NCBI GenBank assembly: GCA_030263275.1
Contig: SZOR01000059.1
Location: 1 to 25,704 of the forward strand
DNA length: 25,704 nt
Reading direction: 5' to 3'
From: DSNY01 sp016861185
GTDB taxonomy: Bacteria > Pseudomonadota > Gammaproteobacteria > Burkholderiales > Burkholderiaceae_F
The stretch's first letter is position 1. Each line of letters starts with the position of its first letter. Under the pieces are notes generated by a model. It had not been told where the DNA came from, ran no database searches, and saw only the letters and a list, made by a program, of their open reading frames with translations. Shown here in pieces: positions 17,590 through 25,704 of the stretch. Position numbers and translations under genes: made by a program.

Positions 17590-19173
17590 ATGAACCTGCC
17601 TCAAGGCGTAGCGATCAAGGCGCCGCTTAAGCCCGGCTTCGAAAAGATCCTCACGCACGATGCGCTGGCGTTGGTCGCCAGATTGCATCGCGCGTTCAAT
17701 CCGCGCCGGATCGAGTTGCTCGCCAGGCGTGCCGAGCGCGCCAAACGGCTGGACGCCGGCGAGAAGCCGGACTTTCTTGCCGAAACGAAGCACGTGCGCG
17801 AAGGCGACTGGAAGATCGGGCCGCTGCCCAAGGATCTGCTGTGCCGGCGCGTCGAGATCACCGGCCCGGTCGAGCGCAAGATGATCATCAACGCGCTGAA
17901 CTCGGGCGCCGACGCGTACATGACCGACTTCGAGGACAGCAACGCGCCGAACTGGGACAACCAGATCACCGGCCAGTTGAACCTGATCGACGCCGTCCGC
18001 CGCACGATCACGTTCGAGCAGGGCGGCAAGACCTACCGGCTGAACGAGAAGATCGCCACGCTGGTCGTGCGCCCGCGCGGCTGGCACCTTGACGAGAAGC
18101 ACGTTCTCGTCGACGGCCAGCGCGTGTCGGGCGGCATCTTCGACTTCGCGCTGTTCATGTTCCACAACGCGAAGGAACTGATCGCCCGGGGCAGCGGCCC
18201 GTACTTCTATCTGCCGAAGATGGAGTCGCACCTCGAGGCGCGGCTGTGGAACGACATCTTCGTCGCCACCCAGAAGGAACTGGGCATTCCGCAGGGCACG
18301 ATCAAGGCGACCGTGCTGATCGAAACCATCCTCGCGGCGTTCGAAATGGACGAGATCCTGCACGAGTTGCGCGAGCACAGCGCGGGGCTGAACGCCGGCC
18401 GCTGGGACTACATCTTCTCCTGCATCAAGAAGTTCAAGGTCGATCGCAACTTCTGCCTGGCCGATCGGGCGAAGGTGACGATGACTGCGCCGTTCATGCG
18501 CGCGTACGCGCTGCTGCTGCTCGCGACCTGCCACAGGCGCAACGCGCCGGCGATCGGCGGAATGAGCGCGCTGATCCCGATCAAGAACGACCCGGTGGCC
18601 AACGAGAAGGCGCTCGCCGGCGTGCGCAGCGATAAGCAGCGCGACGCCACCGACGGCTACGACGGAGGCTGGGTCGCACATCCGGGTCTCGTGCCGATCG
18701 CGATGGAGGAGTTCGTCAAGGTGCTGGGCGACCGGCCCAACCAGATCGACAAGAAGCGCGACGACGTCAAGGTGACTGCCGCCGACCTGCTGAACTTCCA
18801 GCCCGAAACGCCGATCACGGAAGCCGGCCTGCGGATGAACATCAACGTCGGCATGCACTACCTCGGCTCCTGGCTCGCGGGCAACGGCTGCGTGCCGATC
18901 CACAACCTGATGGAAGACGCGGCCACCGCCGAGATCAGCCGCTCGCAGGTGTGGCAGTGGATCCGTTCGCCGAAGGGCGTGCTCGACGACGGCCGCAAGG
19001 TGACCGCCGAGATGGTCAAAGCGCTGATCCCCGAGGAGCTGGCGAAGGTCAAGGCCGCCGTCGTCGGCGACACCCGGACCTACGATCGCGCGGCGCAGAT
19101 CTTCGAGCAGATGAGCACGCAGGAAACCTTTGCCGAGTTTCTGACGCTGCCGCTGTACGAGGAGATCGAATAG
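17590..19173 (+). CDS. aceB: Malate synthase A
   Basis: A 527-residue malate synthase A (E. coli AceB 533), which condenses glyoxylate with acetyl-CoA to malate, the second glyoxylate-bypass step, in the cytoplasm. Recognisable blocks are NALNSGADAYMTDFEDSNAPNW near the N-terminus, VRPRGWHLDEKHV, the signature YLPKMESHLEARLWNDIF, GTIKATVLIETILAAFEMDEIL, GRWDYIFSCIKKF and, at the C-terminal side, GNGCVPIHNLMEDAATAEISRSQVWQW with the catalytic acid in EDAATAEISR. The ATG at 17590 follows AGGAG at 7 bases. It sits 16 bp after the HAD gene and is very likely cotranscribed from the regulated promoter next to lysR. A small Cys-rich gene follows 89 bp downstream. Confidence 0.97.
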   Translation: MNLPQGVAIKAPLKPGFEKILTHDALALVARLHRAFNPRRIELLARRAERAKRLDAGEKPDFLAETKHVREGDWKIGPLPKDLLCRRVEITGPVERKMIINALNSGADAYMTDFEDSNAPNWDNQITGQLNLIDAVRRTITFEQGGKTYRLNEKIATLVVRPRGWHLDEKHVLVDGQRVSGGIFDFALFMFHNAKELIARGSGPYFYLPKMESHLEARLWNDIFVATQKELGIPQGTIKATVLIETILAAFEMDEILHELREHSAGLNAGRWDYIFSCIKKFKVDRNFCLADRAKVTMTAPFMRAYALLLLATCHRRNAPAIGGMSALIPIKNDPVANEKALAGVRSDKQRDATDGYDGGWVAHPGLVPIAMEEFVKVLGDRPNQIDKKRDDVKVTAADLLNFQPETPITEAGLRMNINVGMHYLGSWLAGNGCVPIHNLMEDAATAEISRSQVWQWIRSPKGVLDDGRKVTAEMVKALIPEELAKVKAAVVGDTRTYDRAAQIFEQMSTQETFAEFLTLPLYEEIE

Positions 19174-19174
19174 C

Positions 19175-19197
19175 GGCCGGCGGTGTGACGGCCGGCC
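19175..19197 (+). terminator. Weak hairpin after aceB
   Basis: GGCCGGC (19175-19181) and GCCGGCC (19191-19197) pair over 7 bp with a 9-base loop, one base after the aceB stop. There is no T run, so termination would be partial or Rho-assisted. Confidence 0.35.
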
Positions 19198-19198
19198 A

Positions 19199-19229
19199 TT
19201 GCCACACGTCGCCGCATCCGGCGTATGGT
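19199..19229 (+). promoter_or_regulatory. Possible promoter for the small Cys-rich gene
   Basis: TTGCCA at 19199-19204 (five of six matches) and TATGGT at 19224-19229 (four of six) are separated by 19 bp, slightly long. A start near 19236 would give a leader of about 27 nt carrying the AGAGGAG ribosome-binding site. Confidence 0.35.
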
Positions 19230-19262
19230 CCGGCTCGGGACCAACCAAAGAGGAGAAACGCC

Positions 19263-19424
19263 GTGACGCTATGCCCGATCGCCGTCGTTGCCGGCTGCCG
19301 CAAGTGCCCGGCGTTTTCCGTGTGCCCGCTGAAGTCCGTCATCGGCGATCAGAAAGCCCCACCGGAAGCCAAGCCCGATGCGCCCGCCGCCAAGCCGCCG
19401 CGCAAGGGCGGGCGCAGGAAGTAG
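19263..19424 (+). CDS. Small cysteine-rich protein, 53 residues, function unknown
   Basis: The GTG start at 19263 follows AGAGGAG with a 7-base spacer, a strong initiation site that supports a real gene. The N-terminal half MTLCPIAVVAGCRKCPAFSV carries cysteines at 4, 12, 15 and 21 (C-x7-C-x2-C-x5-C), three of them followed by proline; VIGD follows. The C-terminal half is a low-complexity tail of Pro, Ala and Lys ending RKGGRRK. Four closely spaced cysteines suggest a bound metal (zinc or an iron-sulphur cluster) or a redox site; this is inference. I recall similar small hypothetical proteins in Betaproteobacteria but no function. It follows aceB on the same strand and converges with the nucleoside transporter gene, 6 bp between stops. 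It may be cotranscribed with aceB or use its own promoter. Confidence 0.8.
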   Translation: MTLCPIAVVAGCRKCPAFSVCPLKSVIGDQKAPPEAKPDAPAAKPPRKGGRRK

Positions 19425-19434
19425 CGGCTGCTAC
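19421..19434. terminator. Short stem joining two convergent stop codons
   Basis: GTAGC (19421-19425) and GCTAC (19430-19434) pair around GGCT. Both TAG stops, that of the small Cys-rich gene and that of the opposing transporter gene, lie in the stem. Five base pairs without T runs is weak; it resembles the longer stop-codon hairpin at 9211-9241. Confidence 0.25.
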
Positions 19435-20675
19435 GTCACTGCGCCGACCAGCGCCGCGGTCGCGCAGGTGGCGAGCAGCCCGCCGGCGATCGACTTGAAG
19501 CCGAGCTGAGCGAGCTCGGCGCGGCGCTCCTCGGGCAGCATCGTCGCCATGCCGCCGAGCATGATGCCGAGGCTGCCGAAGTTGGCGAAGCCGCACAGCG
19601 CGTAGGTCATCAGCAGGCGGCTGCGGTCCGACAGCGCCGCCGGCGGCAGCGCGGCGAGGTCGAAGTAGGCGACCATCTCGTTGAGCACCGTCTTCTTGCC
19701 GAGCAGGAAGCCCGCGACCTGCGCTTCCGCCCAAGGGATGCCGCTCGCCAACGCGAGCGGCGCGAACAGCCAGCCGAAGATGCGCTCGAGCGTCAGCGGC
19801 GCCTCGCCCACGTCGGGCAGCGCGCCGAGCAGGATGTCGACGAGCGCCACCAGTGCGACGAACACGATCAGCATCGCGACGATGTTCAGCAGAAGCTGCA
19901 GCCCCTCGAACGTGCCGCGCGTCAGCGCGGCCATCGCGCTGGGGTCCTGCCGCTCGATCCGCGCGTCCGCTTCGCCCGTGTGCTCCGGCGGCACCATCAG
20001 CGCGGCGACGACGATCGCCAGCGGGGTGGCGACGACCGACGCGACGAGCAGATGGCCGAGCGCGTTGGGTACGACCGGTGCCAGCACGGTCGCGTACAGC
20101 ACGAGCACGGTGCCCGCAATCGTCGCCATACCGCAGTTCATCACGATGAACAGTTCGCCGCGCGACAGCCGCGCCAGGTAGGGCTTCACGACCAGCGGCG
20201 CCTCGACCATGCCGACGAACACATTCGCCGCCGCCGACAGCCCGACCGCGCCGCCGATGCCCATGACCCGGCGCAGCAACCATGCGATGCCGCGGACGAC
20301 CACCGGCAGGATGCGCCAGTGAAACAGCAGCGTCGAAAGCGCGGCGACCAGCAGTACGAGCGGCAGCGCGCGGAAGGCCAGCACGAAGCTCGCGCCGGGT
20401 TTCGTTTCCAGGAAAGGCAGCTCGGCGCCCCCGAGGTAGCCGAACACGAATCGGGTGCCCGCCGCGGTCGAGCGATCGAGCGCCTCGACGACGCCGTTGA
20501 GCCTCGCGAATGCTGTGGCGACCGCCGGGACCTTCAGCAGCAGCGTCGCGAGGATGAAGGCGAGCGCCAGGCCGCTGAAGACGACGCGCCATGGAACCCG
20601 GCGCCGGTTCTCCGAAGCCAGCCACGCAATCGCGAGGAGCGCGCTCAATCCGAGCAGGCAGTGCAGCGTCTGCAT
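19431..20675 (-). CDS. Concentrative nucleoside transporter (NupC/CNT family)
   Basis: A 414-residue inner-membrane CNT transporter (E. coli NupC 400), a cation-coupled nucleoside importer with about ten hydrophobic segments. Motifs in order are TRFVFGYLGGAELPF, LPLVLLVAALSTLLFHWRILP, GLSAAANVFVGMVEAPLVVKPYL with the conserved GxxEAPL substrate loop, MNCGMATIAGTVLV, the C-terminal core FGWLFAPLALASGIPWAEAQ, KKTVLNEMVAYFDL and TYALCGFANFGSLGIMLGGM. The substrate range (pyrimidine or purine nucleosides) and the coupling ion (proton or sodium) cannot be read. The ATG at 20675 is preferred because GGAG lies about 6 bases upstream; an in-frame ATG 11 codons earlier (20708) is possible. The divergent neighbour is the aldehyde dehydrogenase gene. 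Confidence 0.93.
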   Translation of the reverse strand: MQTLHCLLGLSALLAIAWLASENRRRVPWRVVFSGLALAFILATLLLKVPAVATAFARLNGVVEALDRSTAAGTRFVFGYLGGAELPFLETKPGASFVLAFRALPLVLLVAALSTLLFHWRILPVVVRGIAWLLRRVMGIGGAVGLSAAANVFVGMVEAPLVVKPYLARLSRGELFIVMNCGMATIAGTVLVLYATVLAPVVPNALGHLLVASVVATPLAIVVAALMVPPEHTGEADARIERQDPSAMAALTRGTFEGLQLLLNIVAMLIVFVALVALVDILLGALPDVGEAPLTLERIFGWLFAPLALASGIPWAEAQVAGFLLGKKTVLNEMVAYFDLAALPPAALSDRSRLLMTYALCGFANFGSLGIMLGGMATMLPEERRAELAQLGFKSIAGGLLATCATAALVGAVT

Positions 20676-20758
20676 GACGACTCCGATGCGGAAGCGGCCG
20701 CGCTTCATTGAACCATGCGACCGCACGGACGGCCAACGCCCGCCGGCGCGAGCGCGAA

Positions 20759-20774
20759 TCGAGCGATCGCTCGA
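20759..20774. promoter_or_regulatory. Perfect 16-bp palindrome in a divergent promoter region
   Basis: TCGAGCGATCGCTCGA is fully self-complementary. It lies in the 170-bp gap between the divergent transporter and aldehyde dehydrogenase genes, about 22 bp before a weak -10-like TAGCAT (20797-20802) for the dehydrogenase gene. The position fits a dimeric repressor or activator site, but no regulator gene adjoins. Confidence 0.4.
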
Positions 20775-20845
20775 CGGCACGGGTCCGAGCGTCCGTTAGC
20801 ATCGCCAGCGTTGGTTCGACCGCGCCGCCGGCGCAGGGAGTGGCG

Positions 20846-22264
20846 ATGAACCCGACCGATGTGCCCGCGCAACTGCAGGCCACTTTCGAAGCGCAGCGCG
20901 AAGCCTACGACCGCGAAGACTTCCCGACCTGGGACGTCCGGCGCGATCGGCTGCTGCGCCTGCGCCGATTGCTCGAGGACAACGAGCCCGCGTTCGAAGC
21001 GGCGATCGCCGCCGACTTCGGCCGCCGTCCGCGGCTGGAGACGCAGATCGCCGAGTTCTTTCCGGCGCTCGCGGAGATCAAGGGCGCCCTGCGCCACGGC
21101 AAGCAGTGGATGAAGCCGCGCCGCGTCTGGGTGTCCAAATGGTTCCTGCCGGCGCGCGCGGAGATCCTGCCGCGGCCTGTCGGCGTGGTCGGGATCATCG
21201 TGCCGTGGAACTATCCGGTGTTCCTCTCGATCGGCCCGATGGTCGGCGCGCTGGTCGCAGGCAACCGGGTGATGGCCAAGCTGTCCGAATACACGCCGGC
21301 ATTCGGCGAGTTGTTCCAGCGGCTCGTCGCGCAGACCTTCCGCCCGGACGAAGTGAGCGTCGTCCTCGGCGGACCCGACGTCGCGGCCGCTTTCAGCGCC
21401 TTGCCCTTCGACCACCTGCTGTTCACCGGCTCGACGCCGATCGGGCGCAAGGTGATGGCGGCCGCGGCGGAGAATCTGACGCGGGTCACGCTCGAACTCG
21501 GCGGCAAGTCGCCGACGGTCGTGGCGCCCGGTTACTCGATCGAGCGCGCCGCCACGCGCATCCTCGCGGGCAAGCTGCTCAACGCCGGGCAGACCTGCAT
21601 CGCGCCCGACTACGTGCTGCTGCCGCGCGAGCGAATGCAAAGCTTCGTCGCCGCGGCGCGCACGCAGGCGCGCCGCATGTATCCGCGCGGGCTCGCGAGC
21701 GACGACTACACGAGCATCATCAACCCGCGGCAATACGGGCGGCTCGTCGGTTATCTCGACGAAGCGGCGGCGCGCGGCGTGCGCGTCGAACCGTTGTTCG
21801 AGGGCGCGCAGCGCGACGACGCAGCGCATCGGCTGGCGCCGGCGCTGCTGCTCGAGCCGCCGCACGCGGCTGCGGTGATGCGCGAGGAGATCTTCGGACC
21901 GCTGCTGCCGCTGCTGGCGTACGACCGCGTCGAAGAAGCGATCAGCTTCATCAACGCGCAGCCGCGCCCGCTCGCGCTGTACTGGTTCGACGACGATCGC
22001 GCGCGCACCGAGCGCGCGCTGCGCCGCACGCACGCCGGCGGCGTTTGCGTCAACGAAACGCTGGTGCACGTCGCGCAGGAGGAACTGCCGTTCGGCGGCA
22101 TCGGCCCGTCGGGCATGGGCCACTACCATGGCCGCTGGGGCTTCGAGACCTTCAGCAAGTTGAAGCCCATCTTCCGCCAGTCGCGGTTGAACGGCATGGG
22201 GTTGTTCATGCCGCCGTACGGCCGGCACGTCGAAACGCTGCTGCGCTTGATGAAGCGCTTCTAG
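20846..22264 (+). CDS. Aldehyde dehydrogenase, coniferyl-aldehyde dehydrogenase type
   Basis: A 472-residue NAD(P)-dependent aldehyde dehydrogenase of the class 3-like/CalB group (CalB about 481). The fold's key elements are intact: VPWNYPVFLSIGP, the cofactor loop FTGSTPIGRKVM, the general base E217 in LELGGKSP, the nucleophile C251 in NAGQTCIAPDYVL, EEIFGPLLPLL and PFGGIGPSGMGHYHGRWGFETFS. CalB oxidises coniferyl aldehyde to ferulate in lignin-monomer breakdown; related enzymes act on medium-chain or other aromatic aldehydes, and the true substrate is uncertain without pathway genes nearby. The C-terminus is hydrophobic and basic (MGLFMPPYGRHVETLLRLMKRF), which may favour membrane contact. 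The ATG at 20846 follows GGGAG at 6 bases; the open frame upstream lacks such a site. It converges on moeA with a 7-bp gap and no clear terminator. Confidence 0.9.
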   Translation: MNPTDVPAQLQATFEAQREAYDREDFPTWDVRRDRLLRLRRLLEDNEPAFEAAIAADFGRRPRLETQIAEFFPALAEIKGALRHGKQWMKPRRVWVSKWFLPARAEILPRPVGVVGIIVPWNYPVFLSIGPMVGALVAGNRVMAKLSEYTPAFGELFQRLVAQTFRPDEVSVVLGGPDVAAAFSALPFDHLLFTGSTPIGRKVMAAAAENLTRVTLELGGKSPTVVAPGYSIERAATRILAGKLLNAGQTCIAPDYVLLPRERMQSFVAAARTQARRMYPRGLASDDYTSIINPRQYGRLVGYLDEAAARGVRVEPLFEGAQRDDAAHRLAPALLLEPPHAAAVMREEIFGPLLPLLAYDRVEEAISFINAQPRPLALYWFDDDRARTERALRRTHAGGVCVNETLVHVAQEELPFGGIGPSGMGHYHGRWGFETFSKLKPIFRQSRLNGMGLFMPPYGRHVETLLRLMKRF

Positions 22265-22271
22265 AGCGGGT

Positions 22272-23486
22272 TCAGTCGAGCAGCGCCAGCGGGATCGTCT
22301 CCACCGGCTCGCCGGCCGCATAGTCGGATTGCGGGCCGACCGCGATCAGCGCGTCGGCTTCGACGACGGTCCGCAGCATCGCCGAACCCTGATCCTTCAG
22401 CGGTGCAACGGTGAGCGCGCCGCGCGAATCGCGGACGAAACACGCGCGGCGGTAGTCGATCCGGCCGCCGCGTACGTGCACGGGGCCGGCGAGCGGCACC
22501 GGCAGCGACGGCGGAACGGCGGCGATGCCGCCGGCCAGATGAAGCAGCACCGGCCGCGCGACGAGATGGAACATCACGAAGGCCGCGACCGCATTGCCGG
22601 GCAGACCGAGCAGTGTCATCGCATGATCGGACTGCGTCAGGTTCGCCACCGCGATACCGCGGCCGGGGCGGATGTTCAGCGCAACGAAACGCACGCCGCC
22701 CGCGCGGCGCACGATGTCGGCGTCGCCCTGCGCCGCACCGCCGCTGATCACGACCGCGTCGAGGCGGTCCGCCAGCACGCGCGCGAGCACGCGCTCGAAC
22801 TCCGCGCTGCGGTCCGGGCAGATGCCCAGGTCGATCGCTGCGAAACCCGAGCGCTCCACACTCGCGCGCAGAAAAGGGCGGTTCGCGTCGTAGGCTGCGC
22901 CCGCCGTCAGCGGCGCCGGCGGATCGGCCAACTCGTCTCCGGTCGACAGCAATCCCACGCGCAGCCTGCGCATCACCGGCAACTCGCTGCAGCCGATCGC
23001 GGCCGCGAGCCCCAGATCCGACGCGCGCAGCTGTCGCTGCGAAGGCAGCACGACGTCGCCGCGCGCGAGGTGTTCGGCGCGCCGACGCACGTTCGCGCCG
23101 GCGGCGGGTGGGTGCACGATGCGCACGCGTCCGTCTTCGCGGACCGTGTCCTCGACCATCACGACCGTATCCGCGCCCGCGGGCAGCGGCGCGCCGGTCA
23201 TGATGCGCACGCAGGTGCCCGCCTCGACGCGGCCGGCGAACGCGTGGCCCGCCAGCGCGGTGCCGATCTCCTGCAGCGCGGACAGCGCCAGATCGGCGGC
23301 TCGCAGCGCGTAGCCGTCCATCGCGGCGTTGTCGAACGCCGGCAGGTCGAGCGGCGAGGCGATGTCCTCGGCGAGGATGCGCGCAAGCGCCGCCGACGTC
23401 GGCACGCGCTCGATTCCCTCGACGGGTTGAAGCGTCGCGATCAGTTCGGCGATCGCTTGGTCGACCGAAAGTTCGGCGGTCGTCAT
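22272..23486 (-). CDS. moeA: Molybdopterin molybdotransferase MoeA
   Basis: A 404-residue MoeA (E. coli 411), which inserts molybdate into adenylylated molybdopterin. Conserved blocks are DNAAMDGYA (52-60), GTCVRIMTGAPLPAGADTVVMVE (90-112) and GLLSTGDEL (178-185). Three loops differ from the usual form: SGGVSVG(E/D)xD is SGGAAQGDAD (248-257), PGKP is PGRG (274-277) and GLPGNPVS is GLPGNAVA (294-301). The overall alignment is still full length, so it is probably active, but these replacements sit at the metal and molybdopterin site and could mark a lineage-specific variant. The ATG at 23486 overlaps the mobA stop as ATGA, indicating translational coupling. It is the last gene of the moaA-mobA-moeA operon. 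Confidence 0.93.
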   Translation of the reverse strand: MTTAELSVDQAIAELIATLQPVEGIERVPTSAALARILAEDIASPLDLPAFDNAAMDGYALRAADLALSALQEIGTALAGHAFAGRVEAGTCVRIMTGAPLPAGADTVVMVEDTVREDGRVRIVHPPAAGANVRRRAEHLARGDVVLPSQRQLRASDLGLAAAIGCSELPVMRRLRVGLLSTGDELADPPAPLTAGAAYDANRPFLRASVERSGFAAIDLGICPDRSAEFERVLARVLADRLDAVVISGGAAQGDADIVRRAGGVRFVALNIRPGRGIAVANLTQSDHAMTLLGLPGNAVAAFVMFHLVARPVLLHLAGGIAAVPPSLPVPLAGPVHVRGGRIDYRRACFVRDSRGALTVAPLKDQGSAMLRTVVEADALIAVGPQSDYAAGEPVETIPLALLD

Positions 23487-24082
23487 TGCGTCGTCCGCAG
23501 CACGGCCGCGTGCAGATCGGCCGATGCGTTGAGATTGACGAAGGCGTCGGCGTCTGCGAACTCGACCGTCCGCGCGTCGACGCTGTGCAGCCACGCGGCC
23601 ACGCGCCGTTCGCCGCGCGCGAGTGCTTCGTCGAGCGAGACGCGCAGCGTCGAATGCAGCAGGCAGCACAGGCCGTGCGTGCGGCCGCCGGCGGCCGCCA
23701 CGCTCGCCCGTGCGCCGTCGAGCCCCGCGGCCAGACGTTCGACGAGGTCGAGCGGAACGTTCGGCGTATCGCAGGGAACGACTGCAAGCCACGGCGTGCG
23801 CATCGCCGCGAGCGCGGCGCGGATGCCCGCCAAAGGCCCCGCGAAGGACCCGTGCTCGGGCGGATCGGTGACGACCGGCGCACCGAGCGCGGCATAGCGA
23901 TCGAGGTTGCGGTTGGCGCTGATCAGCAGCGCGTCGACCTGCGGCGCGAGGCGCGCCAGTACGTGCGCCGCGAGCGGCCTGCCCTCGAACTCGACGAGTC
24001 CCTTGTCCAGCCCGCCCATACGCGTGCCGCGGCCGCCGGCGAGCACGAGGCCGGTGACGTCTGCGCGCGAGGGAATCGCCAA
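23483..24082 (-). CDS. mobA: Molybdenum cofactor guanylyltransferase MobA
   Basis: A 199-residue MobA (E. coli 194), which transfers GMP from GTP to Mo-molybdopterin to make the MGD form used by DMSO-reductase-type enzymes. The nucleotide-binding signature LAGGRGTRMGGLDKG lies near residues 13-27. Further motifs are GPLAGIRAAL and VVPCDTPNVPLDLVERL, with the acidic metal ligand in PCD. The start is assigned to TTG at 24080-24082: it leaves only nine codons before the first strand (VTGLVLAGG) and lies 10 bp after the moaA stop. No ATG or GTG is present in frame between the moaA stop and the signature. No strong Shine-Dalgarno is visible, so translation may depend on moaA termination. The stop overlaps the moeA start. 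Confidence 0.9.
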   Translation of the reverse strand: MAIPSRADVTGLVLAGGRGTRMGGLDKGLVEFEGRPLAAHVLARLAPQVDALLISANRNLDRYAALGAPVVTDPPEHGSFAGPLAGIRAALAAMRTPWLAVVPCDTPNVPLDLVERLAAGLDGARASVAAAGGRTHGLCCLLHSTLRVSLDEALARGERRVAAWLHSVDARTVEFADADAFVNLNASADLHAAVLRTTQ

Positions 24083-24092
24083 GGTGATCGCT

Positions 24093-25196
<1,104 letters not shown>

Positions 25197-25214
25197 CGGG
25201 CGGCCTCGCCAGCC

Positions 25215-25242
25215 ATGTTACCGAGCCGATCGGCGCGGGCAA
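25215..25242 (-). promoter_or_regulatory. Candidate promoter of moaA-mobA-moeA
   Basis: On the minus strand TTGCCC (25242-25237), a 16-bp spacer and TAACAT (25220-25215), four of six matches each. The start would fall near 25208, leaving a short leader of about 12 nt in which GCGAGG could serve as ribosome-binding site. Confidence 0.45.
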
Positions 25243-25266
25243 GGCCGGGCGCGGTACGCCCGCGGC

Positions 25267-25308
25267 GGCGAAGGGGGTACCCCGAATCGCCGCGCGGAGC
25301 TTCCGCGC
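25267..25308 (-). terminator. Paired hairpins after the RNase E gene
   Basis: Directly after the stop on the minus strand, GCGCGGA and TCCGCGC (25292-25298 and 25302-25308) pair around a 3-base loop. A second structure follows, with GGCGA (25267) and TCGCC (25287) enclosing GGGGTACCCC (25274-25283). Neither is followed by a T run, so full intrinsic termination is doubtful. Confidence 0.45.
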
Positions 25309-25704
25309 CTATGCCTGACTGCGGCGCGTTTCCACCTGGATCAGCGGACCGATATCGAGCGGCGGCAGAACGGGACGCTCGCGCGGAACGCGCAACGGTC
25401 GCGGCTCCGCCGCCAGACGCGCCTGCGTCTCGGCCAGCTTCAGCGGCTCGGTCTGCACCAGGATCAGTCCTGCCCGGTCGAGCACCGGCATCAGTTCGTC
25501 GATGGGCAGCGGCGCCGGGACGGCCTTCGGCAGCACGGGTGTGACCGCGATCGCGGCAGGCGCCGGCGCCGCGGCGAAAGCGGGTGCAGGAGCGGGCGTA
25601 GGAGCAGGCGCGAGTTGCACCGGCGCTGCAGCCACTGCGGTCGGCAGCGCGATGGGCGCCGCCTCTTCGTCTTCGGCTTCCTCGACTTCCATGCCTTCGG
25701 GCAC
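25309..25704 (-). CDS. rne: Ribonuclease E, C-terminal end only
   Basis: The final 131 codons of a minus-strand gene whose start lies beyond the right edge of the window; the GTG and ATG seen near the edge are internal. The visible part begins with an acidic stretch (EVEEAEDEEAAP), runs through a low-complexity Ala/Pro linker (APTPAPAPAFAAAPAPAA) and ends with the conserved tail LILVQTEPLKLAETQARLAAEPRPLRVPRERP, then LIQVETRRSQA. That tail is the form I know from betaproteobacterial RNase E, the endonuclease of the RNA degradosome, whose disordered C-terminus docks partner proteins. The catalytic half is outside the window, so the call rests on the tail and on the rne-moaA neighbourhood. Confidence 0.82.
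   Translation of the reverse strand: MPEGMEVEEAEDEEAAPIALPTAVAAAPVQLAPAPTPAPAPAFAAAPAPAAIAVTPVLPKAVPAPLPIDELMPVLDRAGLILVQTEPLKLAETQARLAAEPRPLRVPRERPVLPPLDIGPLIQVETRRSQA

Overview
The window is high-GC chromosomal DNA with the gene content and synteny of a betaproteobacterium, most likely of the order Burkholderiales. The grounds are a DUF2863 gene (a family I know only from Betaproteobacteria), the rne / moaA-mobA-moeA neighbourhood, a sigma32-type clpB promoter, and TamA/TamB pointing to a Gram-negative envelope. No genus can be assigned from sequence reading alone. I see no transposase, integrase, phage gene, CRISPR array, toxin-antitoxin pair, rRNA or tRNA. The region looks like ordinary core and metabolic chromosome rather than an island.

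Layout. 1-459: end of a universal stress protein gene. 570-6489 (minus): tamA then tamB, the outer-membrane translocation and assembly module, with a tandem repeat at the tamB translation start. 6630-9218 (plus): clpB disaggregase behind a clear heat-shock promoter. 9234-12210 (minus): a periplasmic 5'-nucleotidase-family phosphoesterase followed by the DUF2863 gene, which converges on clpB at a shared 12-bp hairpin containing both stop codons. 12278-14036 (plus): an MFS transporter and an RraA-fold aldolase-type protein. 14318-19424: a glyoxylate-shunt region with aceA (isocitrate lyase), a possible orphan small RNA, a minus-strand LysR regulator, a type II haloacid dehalogenase, aceB (malate synthase) and a 53-residue cysteine-rich protein. 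19431-20675 (minus): a concentrative nucleoside transporter. 20846-22264 (plus): an aldehyde dehydrogenase of the coniferyl-aldehyde type. 22272-25196 (minus): moaA-mobA-moeA for molybdenum cofactor. 25309-25704 (minus): C-terminal end of RNase E, cut by the window edge.

How genes work together. AceA and AceB form the glyoxylate bypass for growth on acetate or fatty acids; the LysR gene and its divergent promoter with an inverted repeat sit between them. MoaA, MobA and MoeA act at the first, last and metal-insertion steps of Mo-cofactor synthesis and overlap or nearly abut. TamA and TamB work as one envelope complex. The phosphoesterase could produce nucleosides in the periplasm and the CNT transporter could import them, although the two genes are about 7 kb apart.

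The least explained items are a 17-bp-spaced promoter and a perfect intrinsic terminator with no gene between them (15688-15842), flanked by operator-like palindromes also found in part upstream of aceA; the small Cys4 protein after aceB; and the duplicated translation-initiation region of tamB. Nothing here amounts to a convincing new multi-gene system.
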